DNA from: Deltaproteobacteria bacterium RIFCSPLOWO2_02_FULL_57_26
GTDB taxonomy: Bacteria > Desulfobacterota > Binatia > UBA9968
Direction: 5' to 3'
Length of the DNA stretch: 5,760 bases
Assembly (NCBI GenBank): GCA_001798455.1
Contig: MGSI01000082.1
Coordinates: 1 to 5,760, forward strand
Part shown: piece after piece, positions 1 to 5,713 of the stretch
How positions within the stretch are numbered: position 1 is the stretch's first letter
Layout: each line of letters opens with the position of its first letter
Position numbers and translations under genes: made by a program
Notes under the pieces: model-generated
Database searches by the model: none
Told to the model about the DNA's origin: nothing
What the model saw: only the letters and a program-made list of their open reading frames with translations

Positions 1-132
1 GTTTCGCGTTGTCACCAAGAATTTTTTAGGCCCTGGGGCAACTCGACCTTTTGTCGGCTCCCTTACCATGAGGAGAACGCGCGGTCAATGGGGGTATGGC
101 GGCTTTTATATTCTTTCTTCGGATTTGCGGTC

Positions 133-146
133 GTGATATAGGTCAC
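133..146. promoter_or_regulatory. Crp/Fnr-like operator palindrome
   Basis: GTGA (133-136), six bases TATAGG, then TCAC (143-146) form a perfect 4+4 inverted repeat with the GTGA-N6-TCAC geometry known for Crp/Fnr-superfamily binding sites. It lies 44 bases upstream of the start codon at 191, in the only leader of this apparent operon. With eight fixed bases, chance occurrence in a 190-base leader is low (about 0.003 assuming equal base frequencies). A weak TATATT -10-like hexamer at 107-112 would place the site just downstream of a transcription start, a repressor position, but that promoter is not convincing. The regulator is not in the window, so both the family and the sign of control are inference. 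Confidence 0.4.
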
Positions 147-150
147 TCGG

Positions 151-183
151 GCGCAAGACGATGGCCGGTTGCGCAAAAGGAGG
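151..183 (+). promoter_or_regulatory. Leader hairpin and strong ribosome binding site that fixes the first gene's start
   Basis: AGGAGG at 178-183 sits 7 bases before the ATG at 191, ideal Shine-Dalgarno spacing. This decides the start over the in-frame ATG at 161, which has no ribosome binding site. Just upstream, GCGCAA (151-156) pairs with TTGCGC (169-174) in a 6-bp stem whose 12-base loop contains the ATG at 161, so the upstream ATG is also structurally masked. TTGCGCAA at 169-176 is itself an 8-base palindrome. The binding site is clear; a regulatory role for the hairpin is speculative. Confidence 0.6.
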
Positions 184-190
184 AGCCAAG

Positions 191-1267
191 ATGTTTAGCA
201 AAATCTGCTACCTTCTCTTAGGCATGGTCATGGGTTTGTCACCGATCTCGCGCATCGCGCCTGCCTTTGGTCAAGAGCACTTTTATAAGGGAAAGACACT
301 GCGACTGGTCGTCAACTTTACGGCAGGCGGGCCTACGGACATTTTTGCCCGGCTTATGGCCCGGCACCTCTCCAGGCATATCCCCGGAACGCCCAGCGTG
401 ATCGTGGAAAACATGGGAGGTGCGGGTGGCATTATCGGTGCTAACCACGTTTACGGCGCGGCCAGGCCCGATGGCTTAACCGTGGGGGTCTTCTCAGGTT
501 CGCACGTAGCGCAAATTCTGGCTTCCTCTGGTGTCCGCTATGATCTCCGCAACATGCCTATCATCGCGGGGGCGGCTGAGACTTCCGTCGTCGTCATACG
601 AGCAGACACAGGGGTCAAAGCGGCGCCCGATCTTGTAACGCTGCAAAAGCCTATCGTAGTAGGTGGCTTAGGGCGGGAGAGCCCCAAAGACCTGGCGCTG
701 CGGTTGGCCCTGGATCTTTTGGGTGTCGGCCACCGTTATGTTACGGGATACAAGGGAGTTGCCGAAATTCGATTGGCTATCAAGCAGGGCGAAGTCAATT
801 ACAGCTCTGAGAGCCTGACCGGTTATACCTCGGCCGTTGTCCCTATGGTTCGTGAGGGGGTTGTCGTCCCTTTGTTTCAAGAGGGCGTGCTCAGTCCTGA
901 CGGTGAGATCGTGCGTGACTCTCGCTCCGATCTGCCAACTGTGAAAGAGGTCTTCATTAAGGTTAAGGGGAAAGAACCTTCAGGCTCTCTCTGGGAAGCG
1001 TATAAGGTCCTTGCCGGGGCAAACAGCATGCTTAGGTTTATCGCAGCTCCTCCTAAGACTCCTGGCGAACCCGTTCAGATCCTGAGAAGCTCGTTCCGGG
1101 AGACCTTTGAAGATCCCGAGTTTAAGGCTGAGTCAGACCGTGTCTTGCGCTTCCAATTGATGAGCTTTGTCGGGGATGACGCGGAGAAGGTCAATGCCGC
1201 CGTCTTCCGGGCCGGTACGGGCCTGGCGCTGGAGGTCTTACAGAAGATGGCTCGTTATCAACAATAG
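191..1267 (+). CDS. Bug/TctC-family periplasmic solute-binding protein, copy 1
   Basis: This 358-residue protein is a predicted exported receptor of the Bug (TctC) family, the extracytoplasmic component of tripartite tricarboxylate transporters. Family members usually bind carboxylates or related small polar solutes. The N-terminus is a Sec signal peptide: basic K4, a hydrophobic stretch at about 5-19, and likely cleavage after G27 (PAFG|QE). The mature part opens with the family glycine-rich loop NFTAGGPTD (42-50), followed by VIVENMGGAGG (70-80) and PDGLTVG (93-99), which line the ligand cleft in characterised Bug proteins. The C-terminal helices (APPKTP, then DPEFKAES) are also typical. 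It is slightly longer than the usual ~325 residues. The start is set by the AGGAGG at 178-183. The next gene, 16 bases on, is a close paralogue. No TctA or TctB membrane partner is visible. The family call is firm; the ligand is unknown. Confidence 0.93.
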   Translation: MFSKICYLLLGMVMGLSPISRIAPAFGQEHFYKGKTLRLVVNFTAGGPTDIFARLMARHLSRHIPGTPSVIVENMGGAGGIIGANHVYGAARPDGLTVGVFSGSHVAQILASSGVRYDLRNMPIIAGAAETSVVVIRADTGVKAAPDLVTLQKPIVVGGLGRESPKDLALRLALDLLGVGHRYVTGYKGVAEIRLAIKQGEVNYSSESLTGYTSAVVPMVREGVVVPLFQEGVLSPDGEIVRDSRSDLPTVKEVFIKVKGKEPSGSLWEAYKVLAGANSMLRFIAAPPKTPGEPVQILRSSFRETFEDPEFKAESDRVLRFQLMSFVGDDAEKVNAAVFRAGTGLALEVLQKMARYQQ

Positions 1268-1283
1268 GGGTTCAGGAGGCGTT

Positions 1284-2354
1284 ATGTTTGAGAGAGTTTC
1301 TTTACGTCTCGCGGCTATCATTCTTGGGTTTGTAGTCGTCCCCCGCGTTGAACCTGTATTTGCCCAGCAGCCATTTTATAAAGGGAAGAGTATCAGATTC
1401 ATCGTCAACTTCACCGCCGGAGGGCCTACGGATGTCTTTGGCAGGCTCATTGCCAAGCACCTGCCCAAACATGTTCCTGGGGAGCCGTCGGTAATCGTGC
1501 AGAATATGGGTGGGGCTGGCGGTGTCATTGGGGGCAACTACGTTTACGAGGCCGCCAAGCCCGATGGCTTGACGGTGGGGGTTTTCTCCGGGATGTACCT
1601 GCCGCAGATTTTGGGCGGCTCCGGCGTCCGTTTTGATCTTAACAATATGCCGGTCATCGCGGGCGCGGCCGAGACCTCCGTGGTGTACATCCGGGCGGAT
1701 AGTGGCGTGAAAACTGCTTCGGATCTTTTAAAGCCCTCAAAACCCGTTGCTGTCGGGGGTTTTACCCGCGAAAGCAACAAAGATCTGGCGATCCGTATGG
1801 CCCTGGATCTCCTGGGCGTTCCATACCGTTATGTGACCGGGTACAAGGGAGTTCCCGAGCTGCGGGTGGCCATCCAGCGGGGCGAGATCAATTACACCTC
1901 TGAGAGTCTGACCGGGTATACTACCGGCGGGACCCTGCTGGTCCGGGAAGGGACCGTGGTCCCTCTTTATCAGGAGGGGCTGCTCGGGCCCGAAGGGGAC
2001 ATAGTGCGAGACCGCCGGTCTGACCTGCCTTCTTTCAACGAGTTTTTTAGAAAGGCGGTGGGAAGGGACCCGTCCGGGCCTCTTTGGGAGGCGTTTAAGA
2101 TTTCGGGGGGCTCACGCAGCATGCTGCGGTTCATCGCGGTTCCCCCAAAGACTCCTACCGAGCCAGTTCAGATCCTGAGGAAAGGCTTCCGCGACACCTT
2201 TGAAGACCCAGAGTTCAAAGCGGAATCAGAACGCCTCTTACGCTTCCAATTGGTGACTTTTGTCGGGGAAGAGGCGGAGAAGGTGAACGCCGCGGTGTTC
2301 CGGGCCGCTACCGGCCCTGCGCGTGAGGCGCTGAAAAAGATGACGCAGGAATAG
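1284..2354 (+). CDS. Bug/TctC-family periplasmic solute-binding protein, copy 2
   Basis: This 356-residue protein is a paralogue of the preceding one. The two mature regions align without gaps and share roughly two thirds of their residues by eye (42 of the first 60 mature positions). The signal peptide has a separate sequence, with basic R4 and R8, a hydrophobic core at about 9-19, and cleavage after A27 (VFA|QQ). The family motifs sit at identical positions: NFTAGGPTD (42-50), VIVQNMGGAGG (70-80) and PDGLTVG (93-99). AGGAGG at 1274-1279 lies 4 bases before ATG 1284 and fixes this start; the frame is also open upstream inside the previous gene, but that part is an overlap shadow. Co-transcription with copy 1 is likely. 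The sharpest differences from copy 1 are at residues 104-107 (MYLP against SHVA) and 214-219 (TGGTLL against SAVVPM). These loops could tune ligand choice, so the pair may bind related but different solutes. Confidence 0.93.
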   Translation: MFERVSLRLAAIILGFVVVPRVEPVFAQQPFYKGKSIRFIVNFTAGGPTDVFGRLIAKHLPKHVPGEPSVIVQNMGGAGGVIGGNYVYEAAKPDGLTVGVFSGMYLPQILGGSGVRFDLNNMPVIAGAAETSVVYIRADSGVKTASDLLKPSKPVAVGGFTRESNKDLAIRMALDLLGVPYRYVTGYKGVPELRVAIQRGEINYTSESLTGYTTGGTLLVREGTVVPLYQEGLLGPEGDIVRDRRSDLPSFNEFFRKAVGRDPSGPLWEAFKISGGSRSMLRFIAVPPKTPTEPVQILRKGFRDTFEDPEFKAESERLLRFQLVTFVGEEAEKVNAAVFRAATGPAREALKKMTQE

Positions 2355-2399
2355 ACAGGCCGAGAAGAACTAAAAATTCCAGACAAAAAGGAGGCTACG

Positions 2400-3230
2400 A
2401 TGACAGCAAAAAGCTATGCGACCGTCAAGGTCGAGAAAGAAGGAGGAATCAGTTGGGTCATTCTGAATCGGCCGGAAAAGCGCAACGCCATGAACCCGCA
2501 GTTGCACTACGACATGCTGGATGCCATCACCGAACTGGAGGTGGACGATGAGGCTCAGGTGCTCGTTCTGACCGGTGCCGGGGATAGCTGGTGCGCCGGC
2601 CAAGATCTTAAGGAGTTTTTCCGCGCCCTGGATAATAAGCCGGCGGAGCGCCGCCGAGCCGGATGGGCCTCACAGGAATGGCGCTGGCGGCGGCTGTTCA
2701 CATTTCCCAAACCTACAATCGCCATGGTCAATGGCTTTTGCTTTGGCGGCGCTTTTACTCCGCTGATCGCCTGTGACTTCGCTATTGCCGCTGAGGATGC
2801 GATCTTCGGGCTGAGCGAGATCAACTGGGGCATTTTTCCTGGCGGGTTGGTGAGCCGTGTTTTGGCCGATGCGCTGAGCTACCGTGATGCGATGTACTAC
2901 ATCATGACCGGGGACACTTTCGACGGGAGGAAGGCGGCGGAGATGAAGCTTGTGAATTACGCTGTCCCGCGGGAGAAGCTCCGGGAGGAGACCGTTAAAC
3001 TGGCAAAGAAGTTGATGACCAAAAATCCGCAGGCCTTGCGGGCGGCGAAGGAAGTCTACAAGCTGTGCCGCACCATGGATTACTCGCAGGCCGAAGACTA
3101 TCTGGCGGCGAAGGGCGTCGCGCTTCGCGCCACCGATCCCGAACGAGGCCGCGAGGAGGGTATAAAGCAGTTCATCGATGAGAAAAAATATCGCCCGGGC
3201 CTTGGCGCGTACAACAGAAAAAAGGCCTAG
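2400..3230 (+). CDS. Crotonase-family enzyme resembling hydroxycinnamoyl-CoA hydratase-lyase (HCHL)
   Basis: This 276-residue cytoplasmic enzyme has the same length as, and strong collinear similarity to, Pseudomonas HCHL (also called Ech), as recalled from memory. HCHL hydrates feruloyl- or coumaroyl-CoA and cleaves the product to an aromatic aldehyde and acetyl-CoA. Shared blocks include ILNRPEKRNAM (21-31), KPTIAMVNG (104-112), CFGG (114-117), FGLSEINWGI (136-145), YYIMTG (166-171) and KAAEM (178-182). The catalytic glutamate (HCHL E143) is E140 and the oxyanion glycine (G120) is G117. The second crotonase glutamate, serine in HCHL (S123), is T120 here. HCHL M70 becomes Q68. Both tyrosines that bind the substrate phenol in HCHL are absent: Y75 becomes F73 and Y239 becomes A236. 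Substrate is therefore uncertain; plain enoyl-CoA hydratase is the alternative. AAGGAGG at 2388-2394, 5 bases before the ATG, supports the start. The acyl-CoA dehydrogenase downstream is a sensible pathway partner. Confidence 0.9.
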   Translation: MTAKSYATVKVEKEGGISWVILNRPEKRNAMNPQLHYDMLDAITELEVDDEAQVLVLTGAGDSWCAGQDLKEFFRALDNKPAERRRAGWASQEWRWRRLFTFPKPTIAMVNGFCFGGAFTPLIACDFAIAAEDAIFGLSEINWGIFPGGLVSRVLADALSYRDAMYYIMTGDTFDGRKAAEMKLVNYAVPREKLREETVKLAKKLMTKNPQALRAAKEVYKLCRTMDYSQAEDYLAAKGVALRATDPERGREEGIKQFIDEKKYRPGLGAYNRKKA

Positions 3231-3235
3231 ACGAC

Positions 3236-3313
3236 CGTTCAAGGTTCAAAAGTTCAAATTGTTCAAAGGGTGGCTCCCATCTCCTCGAACCTTGAACGTT
3301 GAACCTTTGAACG
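3236..3313. repeat. Inverted array of GTTCAA/TTGAAC hexamers
   Basis: Four GTTCAA hexamers start at 3237, 3244, 3252 and 3261. After an 18-base spacer they are mirrored by TCGAAC (one mismatch) at 3285 and by TTGAAC at 3292, 3299 and 3307. Steps between units are 7, 8 and 9 bases on the left and 7, 7 and 8 on the right. The arms together form a large, slightly imperfect inverted repeat of about 30 bases per side, able to fold as a long hairpin in RNA or a cruciform in DNA. It fills the gap between the crotonase stop (3230) and the acyl-CoA dehydrogenase start (3342). There is no run of T after the hairpin, so a classical intrinsic terminator is not favoured. It may be a dispersed intergenic repeat, an mRNA-stabilising or attenuating structure, or a multi-site operator. 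The structure is seen directly; function is unknown. Confidence 0.8.
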
Positions 3314-3315
3314 TT

Positions 3316-3334
3316 CGAAGTTTGACTTCGGAGG
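3316..3334 (+). promoter_or_regulatory. Small hairpin abutting the ribosome binding site of the acyl-CoA dehydrogenase gene
   Basis: CGAAG (3316-3320), loop TTTGA and CTTCG (3326-3330) form a perfect 5-bp stem. Its last base is the first base of the GGAGG ribosome binding site (3330-3334), which lies 7 bases before ATG 3342. The binding site decides the start of the downstream gene. The hairpin may simply insulate the site from the large repeat just upstream, or it may modulate ribosome access; neither can be judged from sequence alone. Confidence 0.45.
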
Positions 3335-3341
3335 ATGTAGG

Positions 3342-4508
3342 ATGGATTTCAATCTGCCTACAGAGCTGCGGATGCTAAAGAGGACGGTGCGGGAGTTTGT
3401 CGACAGGGAGCTGATTCCCTTGGAGCGGGAATACCGCCCCGAAGGCGAGGAGGGGATGCCGGAGAAATATCTTCGGCCCTTACAGGAAAAGGCCAAAGCC
3501 CTTGGATTTTGGCTGCTCGACGTTCCCCAGGAATACGGCGGGGCTGGACTTGGTTTGCTCGCTCGATGCGTGATCGCTGAAGAGGTTTCGCGCAGCGTTG
3601 CGCTTCCGTTCCGCAGTATCGAGCTGTTCGGTCCTGAAGTGCGGCCGGTTCTGTTCCATTGCGATGCGGAGCAGAAAGAACGGTTTCTCTACCCGGTTAT
3701 AAGAGGGGAAAAGAGGGTCTGCTTCGCCCAAACGGAACCGGATGCCGGGAGCGATCCCGCGGGCATGCGGACGCGGGCGGTTCGCGACGGTGATCATTTC
3801 ATCCTGAACGGGACCAAGCGCTTCATTACCGGGGCAGGAAGTGCGGATTACGCCCAGGTGATGGCCGTGACCGATCCTGAAAAACGAGCCCACGGCGGCA
3901 TAACGTGCTTCATCGTAGACATGAAGAGTCCAGGTGTCACTTTGGAGCGACAATGGCATACGATGATGGGGGATGCCCCGTGGGAGATCGTTTTCAACAA
4001 TGTCCGAGTCCTCGCAACCGACGTGATCGGTAAAGTCGGAGAAGGTTTTTCTCTCGCGCAGAAATGGATCACCGATGGCCGGATCCGCGGCCACGGGGCA
4101 CGTCCCGTCGGGATTGCGCAACGCGCGCTAGACATGATGATCGAATACGCGCAGAATCGCGTCACCTTTGGAGTTCCGCTTGCAGAACGCCAGGCGGTGC
4201 AGTTTATGATCGCCGACTCGATTATGGAGCTCCACGCAGCCCGTCTTATGGTTTATGAGTGCGCTTGGCGTTCTGACCTGGGAGAGGACGTACGCGACCT
4301 GTCTTACATGGTGAAAATCACCTGCGCAGAGATGGCCGGCCGGGTGGTGGATCGCGCGATCCAGGTCCACGGAGGTGTGGGGCTGACAAAGGACTTGCCC
4401 CTGGAGTGGTGGTACCGCCAGGTGCGAAGCATCCGCATCACGGAAGGGGCGACGGAGGTCTTGCGCTGGCGTCTGGCGCAGAACGCCATCAGAACGCACA
4501 AAAAATAG
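3342..4508 (+). CDS. Acyl-CoA dehydrogenase family flavoprotein
   Basis: This 388-residue FAD enzyme has the normal length of the acyl-CoA dehydrogenase family, which oxidises an acyl-CoA to the trans-2-enoyl-CoA and passes electrons to ETF. The N-terminal helical domain (about 1-122) is followed by the beta domain with the family signature AQTEPDAGSD (129-138) and FITGAG (161-166), both expected to contact FAD and substrate. The C-terminal helical domain carries NRVTFG (272-277), with R273 in the usual FAD-binding arginine position, and QVHGGVGL (341-348). E368, in RITEGATEV, aligns with the catalytic base of medium-chain enzymes (E376 of MCAD), so the protein looks catalytically competent. 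GGAGG at 3330-3334 supports the start. It probably works with the upstream hydratase-lyase-like crotonase in the same acyl-CoA route. Chain length or aromatic preference cannot be read from the sequence. A CaiA-like reductase role is possible but less likely. Confidence 0.93.
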   Translation: MDFNLPTELRMLKRTVREFVDRELIPLEREYRPEGEEGMPEKYLRPLQEKAKALGFWLLDVPQEYGGAGLGLLARCVIAEEVSRSVALPFRSIELFGPEVRPVLFHCDAEQKERFLYPVIRGEKRVCFAQTEPDAGSDPAGMRTRAVRDGDHFILNGTKRFITGAGSADYAQVMAVTDPEKRAHGGITCFIVDMKSPGVTLERQWHTMMGDAPWEIVFNNVRVLATDVIGKVGEGFSLAQKWITDGRIRGHGARPVGIAQRALDMMIEYAQNRVTFGVPLAERQAVQFMIADSIMELHAARLMVYECAWRSDLGEDVRDLSYMVKITCAEMAGRVVDRAIQVHGGVGLTKDLPLEWWYRQVRSIRITEGATEVLRWRLAQNAIRTHKK

Positions 4509-4513
4509 GGCCG

Positions 4514-4547
4514 CTCCTCCTTGAAAGATCAAGCACAAAATCAGGAG
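4514..4547 (+). promoter_or_regulatory. Possible leader structure pairing with the next ribosome binding site
   Basis: In the 44-base gap before the next gene, CTTGA (4520-4524), loop AAGA and TCAAG (4529-4533) form a perfect 5-bp hairpin. CTCCT (4514-4518) outside it can pair with AGGAG (4543-4547), which is the ribosome binding site 5 bases before ATG 4553. If formed, the nested fold would hide that site. The stems are short, and CTCCT complements any Shine-Dalgarno sequence, so the regulatory reading is tentative. The ribosome binding site itself is clear and fixes the start at 4553. Confidence 0.3.
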
Positions 4548-4552
4548 ACGAT

Positions 4553-5539
4553 ATGTCAGGGAAGCACGGCTTGACTGTAGGGGTTATTCTCGGCTTTCTG
4601 ACTTTTTCCTTTCCCTGTTTTGCCCAGGAGATGATCAAGTTGCGCGTCAGCGCGGCGACCAAAACCTTGGGCTACGGGCCGCTATGGGTCGCCGCGAAAA
4701 TGGGTTTCTTCACGCGGCAGGGGCTGGATGTTGAATTGGTGGTCATACGCGGCTCGGACGTAAACGTCCAGGCGCTCGCCGGAGGATCGATTGAGGTTTC
4801 GGGCGGTGCGGCGGATGCTCCCATAGCGGCGGTGGAGCGTGGACTGGACCTGGTAATCATCGGCGGAGTCATCAACGGTCTCACCCAGTCCCTTATGGGC
4901 GGAAAGAACCACAAGACATATGAAGACCTGCGTGGCGCAACCATTGGGGTCATCAGCCTAACCTCCGGCGTCGGCTTTGCTTTGAGGTGGGTACTGAAGA
5001 CGAAGGGTCTTGAGTACCCGCGGGATTACAAGCTCCTTGTGGTCGGAGGGACCCCTCAAACCTTTGTGGCCTTGACCTCGGGTCAGATCGCTGCCGGGCC
5101 GCTGTCACTCCCGTTTAATTACGCGGCGGAAGAGTTGGGCTTCAACGAGATCGGGCGTTTTATCGATGTCATTCCCAATTACCAGTTAGCCTCGCTCACG
5201 GTGAAGCGTTCCTGGGCCGAGAAAAATCGAGCTCTGCTCGTTCGAGTCATGAGAGCCATGGCGCAAACGGGCCAATGGCTCTACCAGAACAAGGAGGCCG
5301 CTGTCGATTTTCTGGCCAATGAGATGAAGCTCAAGCGCGAGCACGCGCGGCGGGGATGGGAATTCTACACGGAGAACCGGATCTGGCACCCCGATTCGGA
5401 TGTCAACGTGGAGGGATTGAAAACGACGATTCAGATATTCTGGGACGTCAGCCAGCCCAAGGCGCCGCTGCCAAGCCCGTTAAAATATCTCGATCAAAGT
5501 TATTTGAAGGAGGCATTACGAGAGCTTGGCGGGAGATAA
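4553..5539 (+). CDS. NMT1/SsuA-type ABC transporter periplasmic substrate-binding protein
   Basis: This 328-residue protein is a predicted periplasmic receptor of the NMT1/THI5-like (SsuA/TauA-related) group. Members deliver sulfonates, nitrate, pyrimidine precursors, aromatic acids and other ligands to ABC importers. A Sec signal peptide (K4, hydrophobic core about 7-20) probably ends after A24 (CFA|QE); C22 is not in a proper lipobox. The mature N-terminus shows the family pattern GYGPLWVAAKMGFF (40-53) followed by QGLDVELV, then the AGG...SGG block typical of the first lobe, and later YEDLRGATIGV, which opens the second lobe. AGGAG at 4543-4547 selects ATG 4553; the frame extends upstream into the dehydrogenase gene, but that part has no support. 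No ABC permease or ATPase gene adjoins it here. It is unrelated in sequence to the two Bug-type receptors upstream. The family is confident; the ligand is unknown, with organic or aromatic acids suggested only by context. Confidence 0.88.
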   Translation: MSGKHGLTVGVILGFLTFSFPCFAQEMIKLRVSAATKTLGYGPLWVAAKMGFFTRQGLDVELVVIRGSDVNVQALAGGSIEVSGGAADAPIAAVERGLDLVIIGGVINGLTQSLMGGKNHKTYEDLRGATIGVISLTSGVGFALRWVLKTKGLEYPRDYKLLVVGGTPQTFVALTSGQIAAGPLSLPFNYAAEELGFNEIGRFIDVIPNYQLASLTVKRSWAEKNRALLVRVMRAMAQTGQWLYQNKEAAVDFLANEMKLKREHARRGWEFYTENRIWHPDSDVNVEGLKTTIQIFWDVSQPKAPLPSPLKYLDQSYLKEALRELGGR

Positions 5540-5548
5540 TGGGTTTTT

Positions 5549-5713
5549 ATGATTACAAGAATCGAAATCGAGAAGCAAGAGTTTTTTGCCGATGGCTATG
5601 AATTCCCGAACACCGGCCCTTATGAGCGGCTCTGTGGCAGCGCTTACGGGGAAGTCGATCCGAAGAGCCGCCTAAACGCTACGGCTCAGCGGTCCCTGCA
5701 GGCGACCCGCTGA
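5549..5713 (+). pseudogene. Interrupted N-terminal fragment of an Abhydrolase_10-like alpha/beta-hydrolase-domain protein
   Basis: The frame from ATG 5549 encodes 54 residues beginning MITRIEIEKQ. Residues 1-44, including FADGYEF, NTGPYERL, YGEVDP and RLNA, match the N-terminus I recall for the large 'alpha/beta hydrolase domain' family (Abhydrolase_10), whose members run to several hundred residues. Homologues continue with a pattern like VIxDxDxAPRN. Here, after A44 (codon 5678-5680), the sequence becomes TAQRSLQATR and stops at 5711-5713. Neither other forward frame restores the expected continuation. The gene therefore appears broken by an insertion or a large rearrangement exactly where folded sequence begins. 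The start lies 9 bases after the previous stop (5537-5539), with only a distant GGGAG at 5531-5535, so translation may depend on coupling. The ATG at 5539 overlapping that stop opens a different, unrelated frame. The rest of the gene may resume beyond the window. Confidence 0.6.

Noticed and set aside
1..69. A - strand frame starting at ATG 69-67 and running off the left edge (MVREPTKGRVAPG...), possibly a divergent gene
   Set aside because: No ribosome binding site precedes the ATG and only 23 residues are visible, with no recognisable family; sequence left of the window would be needed.
84..112. Sigma-70-like promoter with TATATT (107-112) as -10
   Set aside because: No acceptable TTGACA-like -35 hexamer lies 16-18 bases upstream; too weak to annotate.
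1..141. A + strand frame open from the window edge to TAG at 139-141, possibly the end of an upstream gene
   Set aside because: The 46 residues show no recognisable family pattern and have a composition unlike the neighbouring proteins; an open frame of this length is easily chance.
161..190. ATG 161 as start of the first gene, giving ten extra residues
   Set aside because: It lacks a ribosome binding site, falls in a hairpin loop, and the added residues would displace an otherwise normal signal peptide.
2670..3242. 190-codon open frame on the - strand opposite the crotonase gene
   Set aside because: It is antisense to a clearly conserved enzyme, has no family resemblance, and reflects third-position GC bias.
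3236..3313. CRISPR array
   Set aside because: The units are hexamers with 1-3 base gaps and mirrored orientation; there are no 20-40 base repeats with unique spacers.
3236..3330. Intrinsic terminator after the crotonase gene
   Set aside because: The inverted repeat is long but AT-containing, and no T-run follows the right arm; the dehydrogenase gene is close downstream in the same direction.
3480..4121. 213-codon open frame on the - strand opposite the acyl-CoA dehydrogenase gene
   Set aside because: Same reasoning: the sense strand carries unmistakable catalytic motifs and the antisense product resembles nothing known to me.
5539..5601. Short gene starting at the ATG overlapping the stop of the NMT1-type receptor gene (TAATG)
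   Set aside because: It encodes only about 20 unrecognisable residues, whereas the overlapping frame from 5549 carries clear hydrolase-family sequence.
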